Assembly (NCBI RefSeq): GCF_003003235.1 | Contig: NZ_PVUE01000007.1 | Location: 1 to 64,000, forward strand | Length of the DNA stretch: 64,000 bases | Source: Antricoccus suffuscus | Lineage (GTDB): Bacteria > Actinomycetota > Actinomycetes > Mycobacteriales > Antricoccaceae | Direction: 5' to 3' | Shown here: piece after piece, positions 35,434-43,284 of the stretch | How positions within the stretch are numbered: the first letter of the stretch is position 1 | Layout: each line of letters begins with the position of its first letter | Notes under the pieces: model-generated | The model's database searches: none | Seen by the model: the letters and a program-made list of their open reading frames with translations, nothing else | What the model was told of the DNA's origin: nothing | Made by a program: the position numbers and the translations under genes

Positions 35434-35546
35434 GCCCAGCGAGGGCGCGGTGTACGGAGGTCGTGGGCGGCTATCCCTGCCGCCTCTCTCGACGTACATG
35501 CACGCGAGTGAATGACTAGAAGCCTCACGTGACGCCCTCGCTGGGC
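35434..35546. repeat. Long-spaced inverted repeat in the capsid leader
   Basis: GCCCAGCGAGGGCG (35434-35447) and CGCCCTCGCTGGGC (35533-35546) are a perfect 14-bp inverted repeat with an 85-bp spacer. A second small hairpin, AGGGCC-GT-GGCCCT, follows at about 35552-35565. The region 35327-35611 between the capsid gene and the 54-aa gene has no convincing coding sequence; these structures would sit in the capsid mRNA leader. Confidence 0.6.
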
Positions 35547-35611
35547 TGTTTAGGGCCGTGGCCCTCTGTCGGACTGCCCCGTACGATCAGGGGCCACGGT
35601 GGTTTAGGGGG

Positions 35612-35776
35612 TTATGCGGGCAGTCCGCGACGCGGCGGCGGGTAACCGAATACCTCGGTCCAAAACTCGCGTGCCTCGGAACGAAGTTGTCTGTAGTAGT
35701 CGATGGCCTCCATCTCGGCGACTTCGAGGAGGAACTCCTCGTCGTTGAGGTCGGCGTCGGCGGTTGCGTCGATCAT
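35612..35776 (-). CDS. Small acidic 54-aa element protein
   Basis: ATG 35776 has AGGAG seven bases upstream. The product starts MIDATADADLNDEEFLLEVA, is strongly acidic in its first half and ends YPPPRRGLPA after a REFWTEVFG segment; the stop is TAA at 35612-35614. It lies between the scaffold and capsid genes in the same direction. I recognise no family; a capsid-assembly or size-determining accessory is a guess from position. Confidence 0.6.
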   Translation of the reverse strand: MIDATADADLNDEEFLLEVAEMEAIDYYRQLRSEAREFWTEVFGYPPPRRGLPA

Positions 35777-35882
35777 TGGTGACTCCTAGCGTCTCGGTTG
35801 TGGTGCCGATGACGCTAGTACATATCTTTGAAAAATGTCACCGCAACAATCTCTGTGACGCATATATACAAGGAAAGTAGCC

Positions 35883-36278
35883 TCAAGTCTGCTTGAAGAG
35901 CGAGCCCCAACCTTTGGGGGCGTCGGGGGTCTCGCGGATGCCTTGATCGACGTCGCCGCGTGGGATCCGCGACGCGAGGTGAGGCTTGGACGCGATGAGG
36001 TCATCCAGCGCGGCCGTTAGTGCCGCGTCGTCGTCGAGGAGGTCCTCGGCGTAGGGCAGGTCTGCGGGGTCGGCCAGGCGGCCGGTAGCGGCCACACGTG
36101 CCGCGTGCAGTTTGGCGGCTAGGTCGTCTGCACGCTTGGCGCGGACGCGATGCTCGGCGCTCTCTGCGCGGAGACGTTCGACGTAGTCGCGGGGGAACGT
36201 GTCGGCGTCGTCGGCCGACTCGGGGGAGGTGGGGTTATCCGGGAGATCCGGCGTGATCGGGGCGTCTGGGGCAGTCAT
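35883..36278 (-). CDS. Probable capsid scaffolding protein
   Basis: The 131-aa hydrophilic protein has an acidic Pro-rich N-terminus (MTAPDAPITPDLPDNPTSPE) and a predicted coiled coil, FPRDYVERLRAESAEHRVRAKRADDLAAKL. The C-terminus is short and basic/aromatic (GWGSLFKQT), as expected for capsid-binding ends of scaffold proteins. The position just before the capsid gene and the size fit actinophage scaffolds. GAAAGG precedes the ATG. Confidence 0.7.
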   Translation of the reverse strand: MTAPDAPITPDLPDNPTSPESADDADTFPRDYVERLRAESAEHRVRAKRADDLAAKLHAARVAATGRLADPADLPYAEDLLDDDAALTAALDDLIASKPHLASRIPRGDVDQGIRETPDAPKGWGSLFKQT

Positions 36279-36389
36279 GCAATTGGGCCTTTCGAGGGGC
36301 GTGAAGGGGTCTTATCCTCTAGGTCTGCGAAATGCTCCTGATTTATTCACGGGAGTATCCGGACGCGGCGGAGCGGCGGCGGATTAGAG

Positions 36390-36501
36390 GAACTTAACCA
36401 AAGGTGGGATTGGTGGACTGTTTACTATTACCCCTTTAAGAGGAGGTCTCTATAAAGGGCTAATAGGCTATAGACCGCCAATCCCACCTTTGGTTAAGTT
36501 C
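36390..36501. repeat. 112-bp near-perfect hairpin, copy 1
   Basis: The first 24 bases (beginning GAACTTAACCAAAGG) pair perfectly with the last 24. Inward, CTATTA and CCCTTTA blocks also pair, and the AGAG-GAGGT-CTCT centre forms a small inner hairpin, so nearly the whole 112 bp can fold. It is markedly less GC-rich than its surroundings. It is 108/112 identical to copy 2, 214 bp away. It is preceded by CGGACGCGGCGGAGCGG, which also recurs before copy 2. Confidence 0.9.
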
Positions 36502-36603
36502 ATGAGGCGTCGCGAGCGTGTAAACGGTCTATAACTGCCTAACGCGTCGCCGCCGCGTGCGTCCGACGACCGTTCGGACGCGGCGGAACGGGTGTTCTGG
36601 GGT

Positions 36604-36715
36604 GAACTTCACCAAAAGTGGGATTGGTGGACTGTTTACTATTACCCCTTTAAGAAGAGGTCTCTATAAAGGGCTAATAGGCTATAGTCCGCCAATCCCA
36701 CCTTTGGTTAAGTTC
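36604..36715. repeat. 112-bp near-perfect hairpin, copy 2
   Basis: Same fold and length as copy 1, with four substitutions (positions 7, 15, 53 and 85 of the unit). On the minus strand it begins inside the stop codon of the MuF-like gene (TGAAC). The 102 bp between the copies carry a GC-rich GTCCGA/TCGGAC inverted repeat. Together the pair occupies most of the 435-bp gap between the MuF-like and scaffold genes; no gene is seen there. Confidence 0.9.
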
Positions 36716-37265
36716 AGAGGGCTAACACAGGCTCCGGATGGCATCCGCACCCTGGATGGCGGTGAAACGGCTTGCTCGCGGCCCACACGTAGCCGTCGCG
36801 ATAGAGCCAGTGGCACAGTTCGCACGCCGCGACGTTGAGCCTTCGCGTGTATCCACCGACCTCCGGCCGCGACCGCATACCGTCCGAGTAGGCATCCTGG
36901 AATGCACCGGCCGTCTCAGCGCGCCCATACCGAGCGACGCGGGGCCCCGGCTCGTCATGGTCGACGACACTAATAAGCGTGGTGAGACCGTCGCGGAGTC
37001 TGTCGACGTTGACGGACGCGAGGAGGCCGAGCGTCGGCGCGGCCGTGCCGGTCTGAGCGGTGACCCACGCGGCGAGTGACAGGTCAGCGAGCGCGTATGC
37101 CTGAGCCTGAGCGCGACCGACGAGCGCGGCCGCAAGGGCTATGAACTGCTCGCGGCTCAACTCGCCAGCGAGGAGGCGCGCATGGAGGCCTACGAGTCGC
37201 TCGGCCGTGGCGTCCGCGTGACCCATGAAAGCAACGTAGAGCGCGGACTCGTCCGTCGGCGTCAC
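36714..37265 (-). CDS. MuF-like minor head protein
   Basis: The 183-aa protein is helical in its N-terminal two thirds. The C-terminal segment RRLNVAACELCHWLYRDGYVW and then HRHPGCGCHPEPV has the CxxC plus HxxCxC signature of MuF-type minor capsid proteins, probably a metal site. GTG 37265 overlaps the portal stop (GTGA). MuF proteins attach to the portal and are often packaged inside the head. No ADP-ribosyltransferase or protease domain is attached here. Confidence 0.75.
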   Translation of the reverse strand: MTPTDESALYVAFMGHADATAERLVGLHARLLAGELSREQFIALAAALVGRAQAQAYALADLSLAAWVTAQTGTAAPTLGLLASVNVDRLRDGLTTLISVVDHDEPGPRVARYGRAETAGAFQDAYSDGMRSRPEVGGYTRRLNVAACELCHWLYRDGYVWAASKPFHRHPGCGCHPEPVLAL

Positions 37266-38593
37266 GGCAGGAGGGCAGCGAGGTCTACGCCGGACGCGTC
37301 GAGCGCCTCAGAGCGGCGTGCGACGCGGTCGGCTTCGATCTGTTCGGGTGTCCATCCAAGCGAGATGTCTTGCACAGTAGACAAAGCGACGCCTACGCCG
37401 CGCAACTTAGCGGCCGCGTCGGCGGACTGTGCCGGTGTGCGGGTCTCGGGATCCGACCAGACAGTGTCCACTTCGAGCGTGTCCACGTCGACGCCGTGAC
37501 GTACCGCGTAGATGAGGCGGGCGACGTCGGCCCAATCGTCGCCGAACGTGCGCATACGAGCGCGAGCGATGGCGACGAGCGACGCCTCGGCGCTGCGGAT
37601 AGCGTCGGCGGAGGGTGGCTGGTCGCCGTTGAGGCCGAGGTAATGCGGCGGAAGTCCAGCTAGGGCGCCGATCTGCTGCGTGAGAGTCGCGAGGCTGTCT
37701 GAGTAGCCGTCGAGGCGTGCGCCGTCGAACTGGCCGTATCGGGTCTCCGGGCTCTCGCTCTGCCAGACGCGGTCCGGGCCGTCGGTGAAGGGGTTAACAG
37801 GGTTGCCCTCGTCGTCCTCCATGATCTCTAGGCCGGTCGCCCAGCGACGCGGCCGCGCGTAGAACTCCGACGTGACGAGCATGTCCGAGGTGACCTTGTT
37901 TACGGCGTCGGCTAGTCCCATGACGTCTGACATCTCGGAGCGACCGAGCGTGTCGAGGAGACGGCCACGGTTGATGAAGGGGACGACGGGTACGACGCCG
38001 AGCGGATTGTCGAGGGTCTCGCGGACCTGCCAGCCGCCCGTTGGAATCGCGGTGCCGGACGTGATGGTCTCGGCCGAGATAAGGCGGGTGATGTGGTCGC
38101 GCTCGTAGAGGGTCATGTAGGCGCGATCGCCTGCGACCCAACGCTTAGCGGCCGCGACGACCTCGCCGGTAGCGGGATCTCGCGTCACGGCGACCTGCCG
38201 CGCGGACTCGACGGTGACGAGTGGGGTCTCTGGCGTGCGGCCTGCCCAGACGATCACAAACGATCGGCCGAGGGCGAGCGCCTCCATGTGCGCCGTCGCC
38301 GCGCCGTCGATCATCCGGTTACGTTTCATGACGCGCCAGAGTTCGGAGCCGACGGCGGGATCCTCGGTACGGAAGCCTTCTAGGTTGAGACGCTCGGCGA
38401 TGGAGGTTACGACCAGGCGGGGGAAGTTGACCGAGAGCACCTGGAGCCGGTTACCGAGTGCCTTACGGCTCTCGGGCGATAGGAACGCGGCGGGCTGGGT
38501 GCCCTCTAGGTACTGGTCTAGCGCCGCGAGGTCGGACGCCTGCGCGTCGAGTTGATCGGAGAATGTGGCGGCGAGGTCGATTGGATTTACCAA
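37262..38593 (-). CDS. Phage portal protein (SPP1 gp6-like)
   Basis: The 443-aa protein has LDQYLEGTQPAAFLSPESRKALGNRLQVLSVNFPRLVVTSIAERL near the N-terminus and a wing/stem region including VVPVVPFINRGRLLDTLGRSEMSDVMGLADAVNKV and FDGARLDGYSDSLATLTQQIGALAGLPPHYLG. These are typical portal features. The start appears to be TTG 38593, overlapping the TerL stop by 7 bp. The dodecameric portal forms the DNA entry channel at the capsid vertex. Confidence 0.92.
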   Translation of the reverse strand: MVNPIDLAATFSDQLDAQASDLAALDQYLEGTQPAAFLSPESRKALGNRLQVLSVNFPRLVVTSIAERLNLEGFRTEDPAVGSELWRVMKRNRMIDGAATAHMEALALGRSFVIVWAGRTPETPLVTVESARQVAVTRDPATGEVVAAAKRWVAGDRAYMTLYERDHITRLISAETITSGTAIPTGGWQVRETLDNPLGVVPVVPFINRGRLLDTLGRSEMSDVMGLADAVNKVTSDMLVTSEFYARPRRWATGLEIMEDDEGNPVNPFTDGPDRVWQSESPETRYGQFDGARLDGYSDSLATLTQQIGALAGLPPHYLGLNGDQPPSADAIRSAEASLVAIARARMRTFGDDWADVARLIYAVRHGVDVDTLEVDTVWSDPETRTPAQSADAAAKLRGVGVALSTVQDISLGWTPEQIEADRVARRSEALDASGVDLAALLP

Positions 38594-40062
38594 GACACGG
38601 CTCGTTTCTTAGGTTTATGGGTCAGGTAGTGATGGGCGCGCGCGTGCGCGACGACGGCCGCTATGGCGGCGTCGATACGGCGCTTACGTTTGCGCTCGTC
38701 CTTCTGCAAAACGTCGCCCTGCGCCGTCGTCACGGCCTGCGCGTTGCTGATGTGTGCTCGTAGCGTCGGGTCCGCGTCATGAGAGACGCGGCCGTCCTGG
38801 ATTGCCTGGTACATAAGGTCTGTAGCCGGTGCCATGCGTTTGCGGTAGCCGGTGTTGAACTCGACGACGCGGCGCTCGCCGTACGTCTCGGCCCACGATT
38901 GCAACTCGGATTGCCAGCCCCACGGGTCAGCGGCGAGTTCGACGACGTCGTACGTCGAGAACGCGCGGTCGACGGCGGCGCGTACCTCGGCGCGTGGCAC
39001 CTTCCAGTCGTCGGAGCCGGGGTTATTCCAGACGCCGACGAGGAAGATGTGCGGGCGTGCTTCGATGGTCGCGCCATAGAGCGCGGTCGAGTCGCCGGAG
39101 ACGGAGCCGTCAAAGCCAAGGGCCACACGAGAGCCGGGGGCAACGACGCGGTCGGGATTCGCGAGCCCGTCCCAGACGCCGAACTTAAGCCAGGTGTCCT
39201 CGGAGCCGACCCACTGGCCGAGGCGGTAGCGACGGAACGCGGGCTCGCGGATAGTGCGGGACTGTGCGCGCATGGCGTCGATGTGGAGGAAGTCGTCGAG
39301 CGCTGGATTGGCTGTGTACCAGGCGGTCTCGTCGTCGAGGGCGCAACCTGCGGGCGCCGCGTACTCCTTGAAGTAGAACGACGCGTCGTCGTCGGCGCGG
39401 CCGTACTCCACGAGTTTGAACATGACCGACTCGACGGAATCGGACGGCGTGGAGATGGCGAGCGTTAGCGACGTCTCGCGTTTGCCGGACGCCGAGGAGA
39501 CGGCCTCCCAGACGTCTTCGGTGACGACGTGGAGCTCGTCCACGATCATGAGTGACGGGTCCCAGCCTTGCAGCGCGCCGACGTCGGCGGGCAGCGTGCG
39601 AAGTTCGGATCCGGTGTGCGGGACGACGATACGGTCCGTGTAAACGTGCACTTGCTCGTCGAGACTCGGGGCTAGTTCGATCATGCGGCGCGCGGCGGTG
39701 AATACGTGCCGCGCTTGCCTCTCGTCCGATGCGACGATGAGCACCTGAGCCGACGCCGTATCGTCTGCGAACAGCGCGTAGAGCGCGAGCACGGCAGCGA
39801 GGGCGGTCTTGCCGTTGCCGCGAGGCAGGCTTAGCAGACCTTGACGCGGCCGCGTCTCGGTGCACTGGGGGAATAGGCCCTTGATGATGTCGAGTTGCCA
39901 CGGCCGGAGTAGAAACGGGTCACCGGCTCCTGTGCCCTTGGGTACTTTGAGGTATCTGGTCGCGAACGCCTCGACGCGCTCCCATCCGCGCGGCGGTAGG
40001 TGTGAGAAGTCGAGCGGCGGCGCTGTGATTGGGGCCTTTGGCCCAGGGCGTGAAGGGGCCAT
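38587..40062 (-). CDS. Terminase large subunit
   Basis: The 491-aa packaging motor has Walker A in LLSLPRGNGKTALAAVLAL, Walker B in SLMIVDELHVV and the coupling motif (SAS) after it. The C-terminal nuclease half has LGFDGSVSGDSTALYGATIE (first acidic residue) and VVELAADPWGWQSELQ. GGAGCC precedes ATG 40062. No clear small terminase gene is adjacent; the upstream HNH protein may cooperate in cos cutting, as in HK97-type systems. Confidence 0.94.
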   Translation of the reverse strand: MAPSRPGPKAPITAPPLDFSHLPPRGWERVEAFATRYLKVPKGTGAGDPFLLRPWQLDIIKGLFPQCTETRPRQGLLSLPRGNGKTALAAVLALYALFADDTASAQVLIVASDERQARHVFTAARRMIELAPSLDEQVHVYTDRIVVPHTGSELRTLPADVGALQGWDPSLMIVDELHVVTEDVWEAVSSASGKRETSLTLAISTPSDSVESVMFKLVEYGRADDDASFYFKEYAAPAGCALDDETAWYTANPALDDFLHIDAMRAQSRTIREPAFRRYRLGQWVGSEDTWLKFGVWDGLANPDRVVAPGSRVALGFDGSVSGDSTALYGATIEARPHIFLVGVWNNPGSDDWKVPRAEVRAAVDRAFSTYDVVELAADPWGWQSELQSWAETYGERRVVEFNTGYRKRMAPATDLMYQAIQDGRVSHDADPTLRAHISNAQAVTTAQGDVLQKDERKRKRRIDAAIAAVVAHARAHHYLTHKPKKRAVSW

Positions 40063-40187
40063 CTGTAAGGCTCCAGGATTCTAGGGGGTACCTGAGGTAC
40101 CGGTCGCCATATCTAGGCGATTCTGAGAGAGCGACACCCCCTCTGACCTGCGGAAACGCGGAGGCTTAATACGGCTCTGGGAGAGAG

Positions 40188-40562
40188 TTAGACATCGGTC
40201 CTCTCTCCTCCGGTCTCTAAGAGGGTCGAGAGGGCCACGTCCCCTGGTCTTGAGCGACGACCGACGCCGCGCGCGCCTCGGATCGGCTCGCGTTTCGAGT
40301 TACAGGAACGACAGACGACGTCGACGTCGACGAGTGAGAGGGCAGGAAATACGAGATGGTCGGCGGTCAAGTCCTCGCCGGTTCCGCAATCGGAGCACCA
40401 AGGTTGCAGTCGTCGCGCCTCTCGCGAGAGCGCTTGCCAACTGTGACCGTAGCCTCGACGATGCGCGCTCGGTCTGTTCGGTTCGTCGGTGCGACGCGGC
40501 GTGTGAGAAGGGCAGCGCGTCGAGGTCGAGAGGTCGCCGCAAACGGCGCACGCTTTAAGCAA
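40188..40562 (-). CDS. HNH endonuclease, packaging-associated
   Basis: The 124-aa protein has an N-terminal zinc-like C-x2-C (KACAVCGDL) and an HNH core DLTADHLVFPAL ... VCRSCNSKR. TTG 40562 with GGAGA upstream is the start. HNH proteins beside terL are needed for cos-site cleavage in several phages and satellites, which makes cos-type packaging likely here. Confidence 0.85.
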   Translation of the reverse strand: MLKACAVCGDLSTSTRCPSHTPRRTDEPNRPSAHRRGYGHSWQALSREARRLQPWCSDCGTGEDLTADHLVFPALSLVDVDVVCRSCNSKREPIRGARGVGRRSRPGDVALSTLLETGGERTDV

Positions 40563-40583
40563 TGAGTCTCCGGTAGGTAGCGC

Positions 40584-42122
40584 CTACCCGTCGACTACGG
40601 CGCCGCCTCTGCGGTAGGGCTCGGCGCTTACGCCTGCGATGTGGGGAGGCTGGGCGATCATGGTCACGCGGCGAGGGTCGAGCGTGCGGAAGCCGCGACC
40701 TCCAGGACGTACGACGATGGTGCTGTAGTTAGTGGCTAGGAGAGCGGTACGCCCGGGTATGTCGGACTCCCCCCATGCCTCGGCCACCGTCCGCCCGGTG
40801 GGGGTCAGGGTGACTACCGCCTCTTGGGGTACGGCGGTGGCCTCCGTGCGTACCGCCTGGGCGGCCTGGAGAGCGGCGAATGCCTCGGGCGTCGCGTCGG
40901 CCGCGAGGTCAGATAGCGCGGCCGCGACGGCCACCTCTGCGGCGGCGATGTTGGCAGCGCCAGCGACCGAGGCGTGCCGGACGTACTCGGGCGAGTCGCC
41001 CCACGCGGTCAGGAACTCCGCCTCGACGTACTCGTCGATGAATCGCGCCGTTACCGAGACGCTACGAGGACAGGTGCCGGGTTGCCCTTGGTTGATCTGG
41101 CAGCGGTAGGTGGCGTGTCCATCGCTGCGCACGGCTACCTGTAGCGGCGTGTCGCATGAGGCGCACCGGAGGATGCCGGACAAGATACGGGTCGGCGTAC
41201 GGGTCCACTGGGCGCGGGTGCCGGACTTCGGCGCGATGGCCGCCGTGACCGCCGCGCTCTCGTCGGGCGTTAGGATCGCGGGAATAGTCACCGGGTCGCC
41301 ATGAGCGTCGACTACGGGCGACGTACGGCCATCCACCGTATGCACTACACGGCCAGCCACCGCGTTGCCAGTGAGGACCTGTCGGAGTGCGACGCGCGAC
41401 CACCGAGCCGCCTTACGGGGGGCATGCCCATCGGGGCCGTTCGCCCAGCGGAGAACCGAGACCATCGGCTCACCAGTAAGCACACGCTGCGCCGCCTCAC
41501 GGACGAACGCGGCCTCCGACGGAGCCTGAGCTAGAACCTTGCCGGGGCCGTTTGGGTTGGGGATCGTGCGGAAGCCGAACGGTGGGACTCCGCCCGAGTG
41601 GCGACCGGAGGATGCAAGACGGCGATAGGCGGCGCGCGTGCGCTCACGCATCCGCTCTCGCTCTGCCCTTGCCACCTCTGCGGCGATCACGAACGAGAAG
41701 CGGAACGACGTATCGTCGCCGGACGAGTCCATTCCGCGCGTATCGACCAGGCGGACCGGGGCGCCGACGACACGGCCAGTGCGTACGTCCTTGGACTCTA
41801 GGACGTCGAGAATCATGGCGGCCACGTTGACGCCCTCACGGGTCAGGCGATCGACCGCCCACGTAACGAGGGTGTCGGCGCGTAGCGAGCGAGCATCGTC
41901 CAGCCAGGCAACGAACTCGGAGCGGTCGCGCACGGCGCCAGAGATGCCGTCGTCGATGTGGACGGCGACCACGGCCAGACCGAGACGCTCGGCGGTCGCG
42001 CGACAGTCCGCCTCCATGCCACCCTTCGAGAGGTTCTCCTCGCGGGCCTCGCGGGACAGGCGGACGTAGATGGAGGCGGTGGCGCTAGGTGCGGCTGGCG
42101 GTAGGCGCTTCGGCGATCTCAT
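40584..42122 (-). CDS. int: Large serine recombinase (integrase)
   Basis: The 512-aa protein's catalytic domain starts ASIYVRLSREAREENLSKGG, where Ser of RLS is the nucleophile, and continues with DDGISG and LVTWAVDRLTREGVN. A recombinase domain follows, then a zinc ribbon (LRCASCDTPL ... YRCQINQGQPGTCP) and a coiled-coil region. It starts 19 bases from the attR arm, as serine integrases commonly do. It is co-directional with, and directly downstream of, the 5' part of corA. Confidence 0.95.
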   Translation of the reverse strand: MRSPKRLPPAAPSATASIYVRLSREAREENLSKGGMEADCRATAERLGLAVVAVHIDDGISGAVRDRSEFVAWLDDARSLRADTLVTWAVDRLTREGVNVAAMILDVLESKDVRTGRVVGAPVRLVDTRGMDSSGDDTSFRFSFVIAAEVARAERERMRERTRAAYRRLASSGRHSGGVPPFGFRTIPNPNGPGKVLAQAPSEAAFVREAAQRVLTGEPMVSVLRWANGPDGHAPRKAARWSRVALRQVLTGNAVAGRVVHTVDGRTSPVVDAHGDPVTIPAILTPDESAAVTAAIAPKSGTRAQWTRTPTRILSGILRCASCDTPLQVAVRSDGHATYRCQINQGQPGTCPRSVSVTARFIDEYVEAEFLTAWGDSPEYVRHASVAGAANIAAAEVAVAAALSDLAADATPEAFAALQAAQAVRTEATAVPQEAVVTLTPTGRTVAEAWGESDIPGRTALLATNYSTIVVRPGGRGFRTLDPRRVTMIAQPPHIAGVSAEPYRRGGAVVDG

Positions 42123-42128
42123 GCCGAG

Positions 42129-42134
42129 AAGTTA
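42129..42134 (-). promoter_or_regulatory. Candidate -10 element for a leaderless integrase transcript
   Basis: TAACTT on the minus strand ends six bases before the integrase ATG, matching the TAnnnT-N6-7-ATG layout of leaderless actinobacterial promoters. There is no Shine-Dalgarno sequence at this start. The matching -35 region would fall in the att arm. Confidence 0.4.
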
Positions 42135-42140
42135 TCAGAT

Positions 42141-42184
42141 GCGTGTTTAGCGAATACCGGCCCACGACGTAATTTTGCGCATGT
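42141..42184. other. attR of the integrated element
   Basis: The element arm GCGTGTTTAGCGAATACCGG plus CC occupies 42141-42162, the crossover dinucleotide CA 42163-42164, and the corA side follows. The arm mirrors the attL arm at 18 of 22 positions around CA, as expected for the two halves of a serine-integrase attP. Confidence 0.88.
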
Positions 42185-43145
42185 CTTCGTTTTCGGACAG
42201 TGACAGTCGCGCGATCGAGGCCTGCAGGATCGAGGAGAGCAATTCGTCAAGTCCCGAGACGGTGTCGCGGACCCGGGACAGGTGGTCTTCTACGTCGCGG
42301 AAATACTCTCGGATCGGCTCGGGGACCAGCGGCAGTGACCGATTCGAAAGGGTCTGCAGAGGTATGGCGAGCGGTGAGACTGCCCTTTTCAGCTCCAGGA
42401 GCTCCCGCTTGAGTTGATAGATACGGGACGGTTCCTGAGTCCGATTGGGCGCGAAGACACTTTCCTCCAGTTCGTCCAGGTCGATCTCGACGTCATTGGC
42501 GACCTCGAGGTAGCGGTCGACCACGGTGTCGGCGACGGCGTACATTATCGCCGCCGGGCCGAGCTCGAGCAGGCCGTTGTCGTCGTGTTCGAGGCGGCGG
42601 CGCATATCGCCGAGCTCGCCGAAATCGCCGTGCCGGACGGTGATGACGAAGTTGGCGCCGAGGAACACCATCACCTCGCTGGTGGCGATGACCTCACTGC
42701 TGGCGGTGAGCGTCTCGTGCTCGACGTACCGGCAGGTCTTGAGTACCAAGAACAGCGTGTCGTCGTACCGCTCGAGCTTCGGGCGCTGATGCGCCATGAC
42801 CGCGTCTTCGACGGCAAGCGGGTGTAGTCCGAACTCGTCGGCGATTGCCTCGAACTCGAGCGCGGTCGGCTCGTGCAGTCCCATCCAGACGAATCCGTCG
42901 CATTCCTTGGCGATGCGGCTGGCCTCGCGAAAGGGCGCATCGTGACTGATGATCTTGCCCTTGGCATAGACGGCGCATCGGACGATCGGATCGTGGGCGG
43001 GTCCGGCGATCTCCGGACCGGTGCGGGTGGCCGAGCTTTTGCGCCGTACCAATGCGGCCGGGTTGGGAATATTGCGCGGAATGCTGAGCGGGATTCGATG
43101 CCGCGATGGAGCTTGATGCTGAGATGACGGTTCGCGCGCAGCCAT
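42147..43145 (-). pseudogene. corA: 5' fragment of corA (Mg2+/Co2+ channel), truncated
   Basis: ATG 43145 (MAAREPSS) has GGAGG seven bases upstream. The 332-aa remnant is the cytoplasmic funnel of CorA (DGFVWMGLHEPTALEFEAIADEFGLHPLAVEDAVM, RDVEDHLSRVRDTVSGLDELL) and ends NEDMRKITSW before four element-encoded residues (AGIR) and a stop. Both transmembrane helices and the GMN motif are lost, so no channel can form from this part. Excision would restore a 382-aa protein. It is divergent from metG across 139 bp. Confidence 0.93.
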
Positions 43146-43284
43146 GGGCATACCTCCGCACAAGGGTTCGACGGGTGTCTGTGTGAGGTTATCAGCGACG
43201 TGCGATCCAACCTGAGAAATCGATGAGGATGCGCTCCGCGGACCGGTGCCAAATCACGTTGCCGGGGCGAATAGCCTAGTAGGC

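Larger units (their letters stand above)
32850..42163 (-). mobile_element. 9.3-kb serine-integrase head-only phage satellite / prophage-like element in corA
   Basis: The 9,313-bp unit between two GCCCA copies interrupts corA. All genes run leftward: integrase, HNH, TerL, portal, MuF-like, (hairpin pair), scaffold, 54-aa protein, major capsid, PKD-connector fusion and stopper-like protein. No tail tape measure, tail tube, lysin, holin, replication, excisionase or repressor gene is seen. Capsid-forming PICIs carry heads and take tails from a helper, and phiRv1/phiRv2 of M. tuberculosis are similarly small integrase-plus-head elements. The absence of frame damage in the head genes suggests a functioning unit rather than a decayed prophage. 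Helper dependence is inference. Confidence 0.88.

Noticed and set aside
36390-36715. Simple rho-independent terminators
   Set aside because: The hairpins are far longer than terminators, lack T-runs and are duplicated with 96% identity, so another role is more likely.
32850-42163. A complete temperate prophage
   Set aside because: There is no room or sequence for tail, lysis, replication or repressor genes between the two exact attachment sites.
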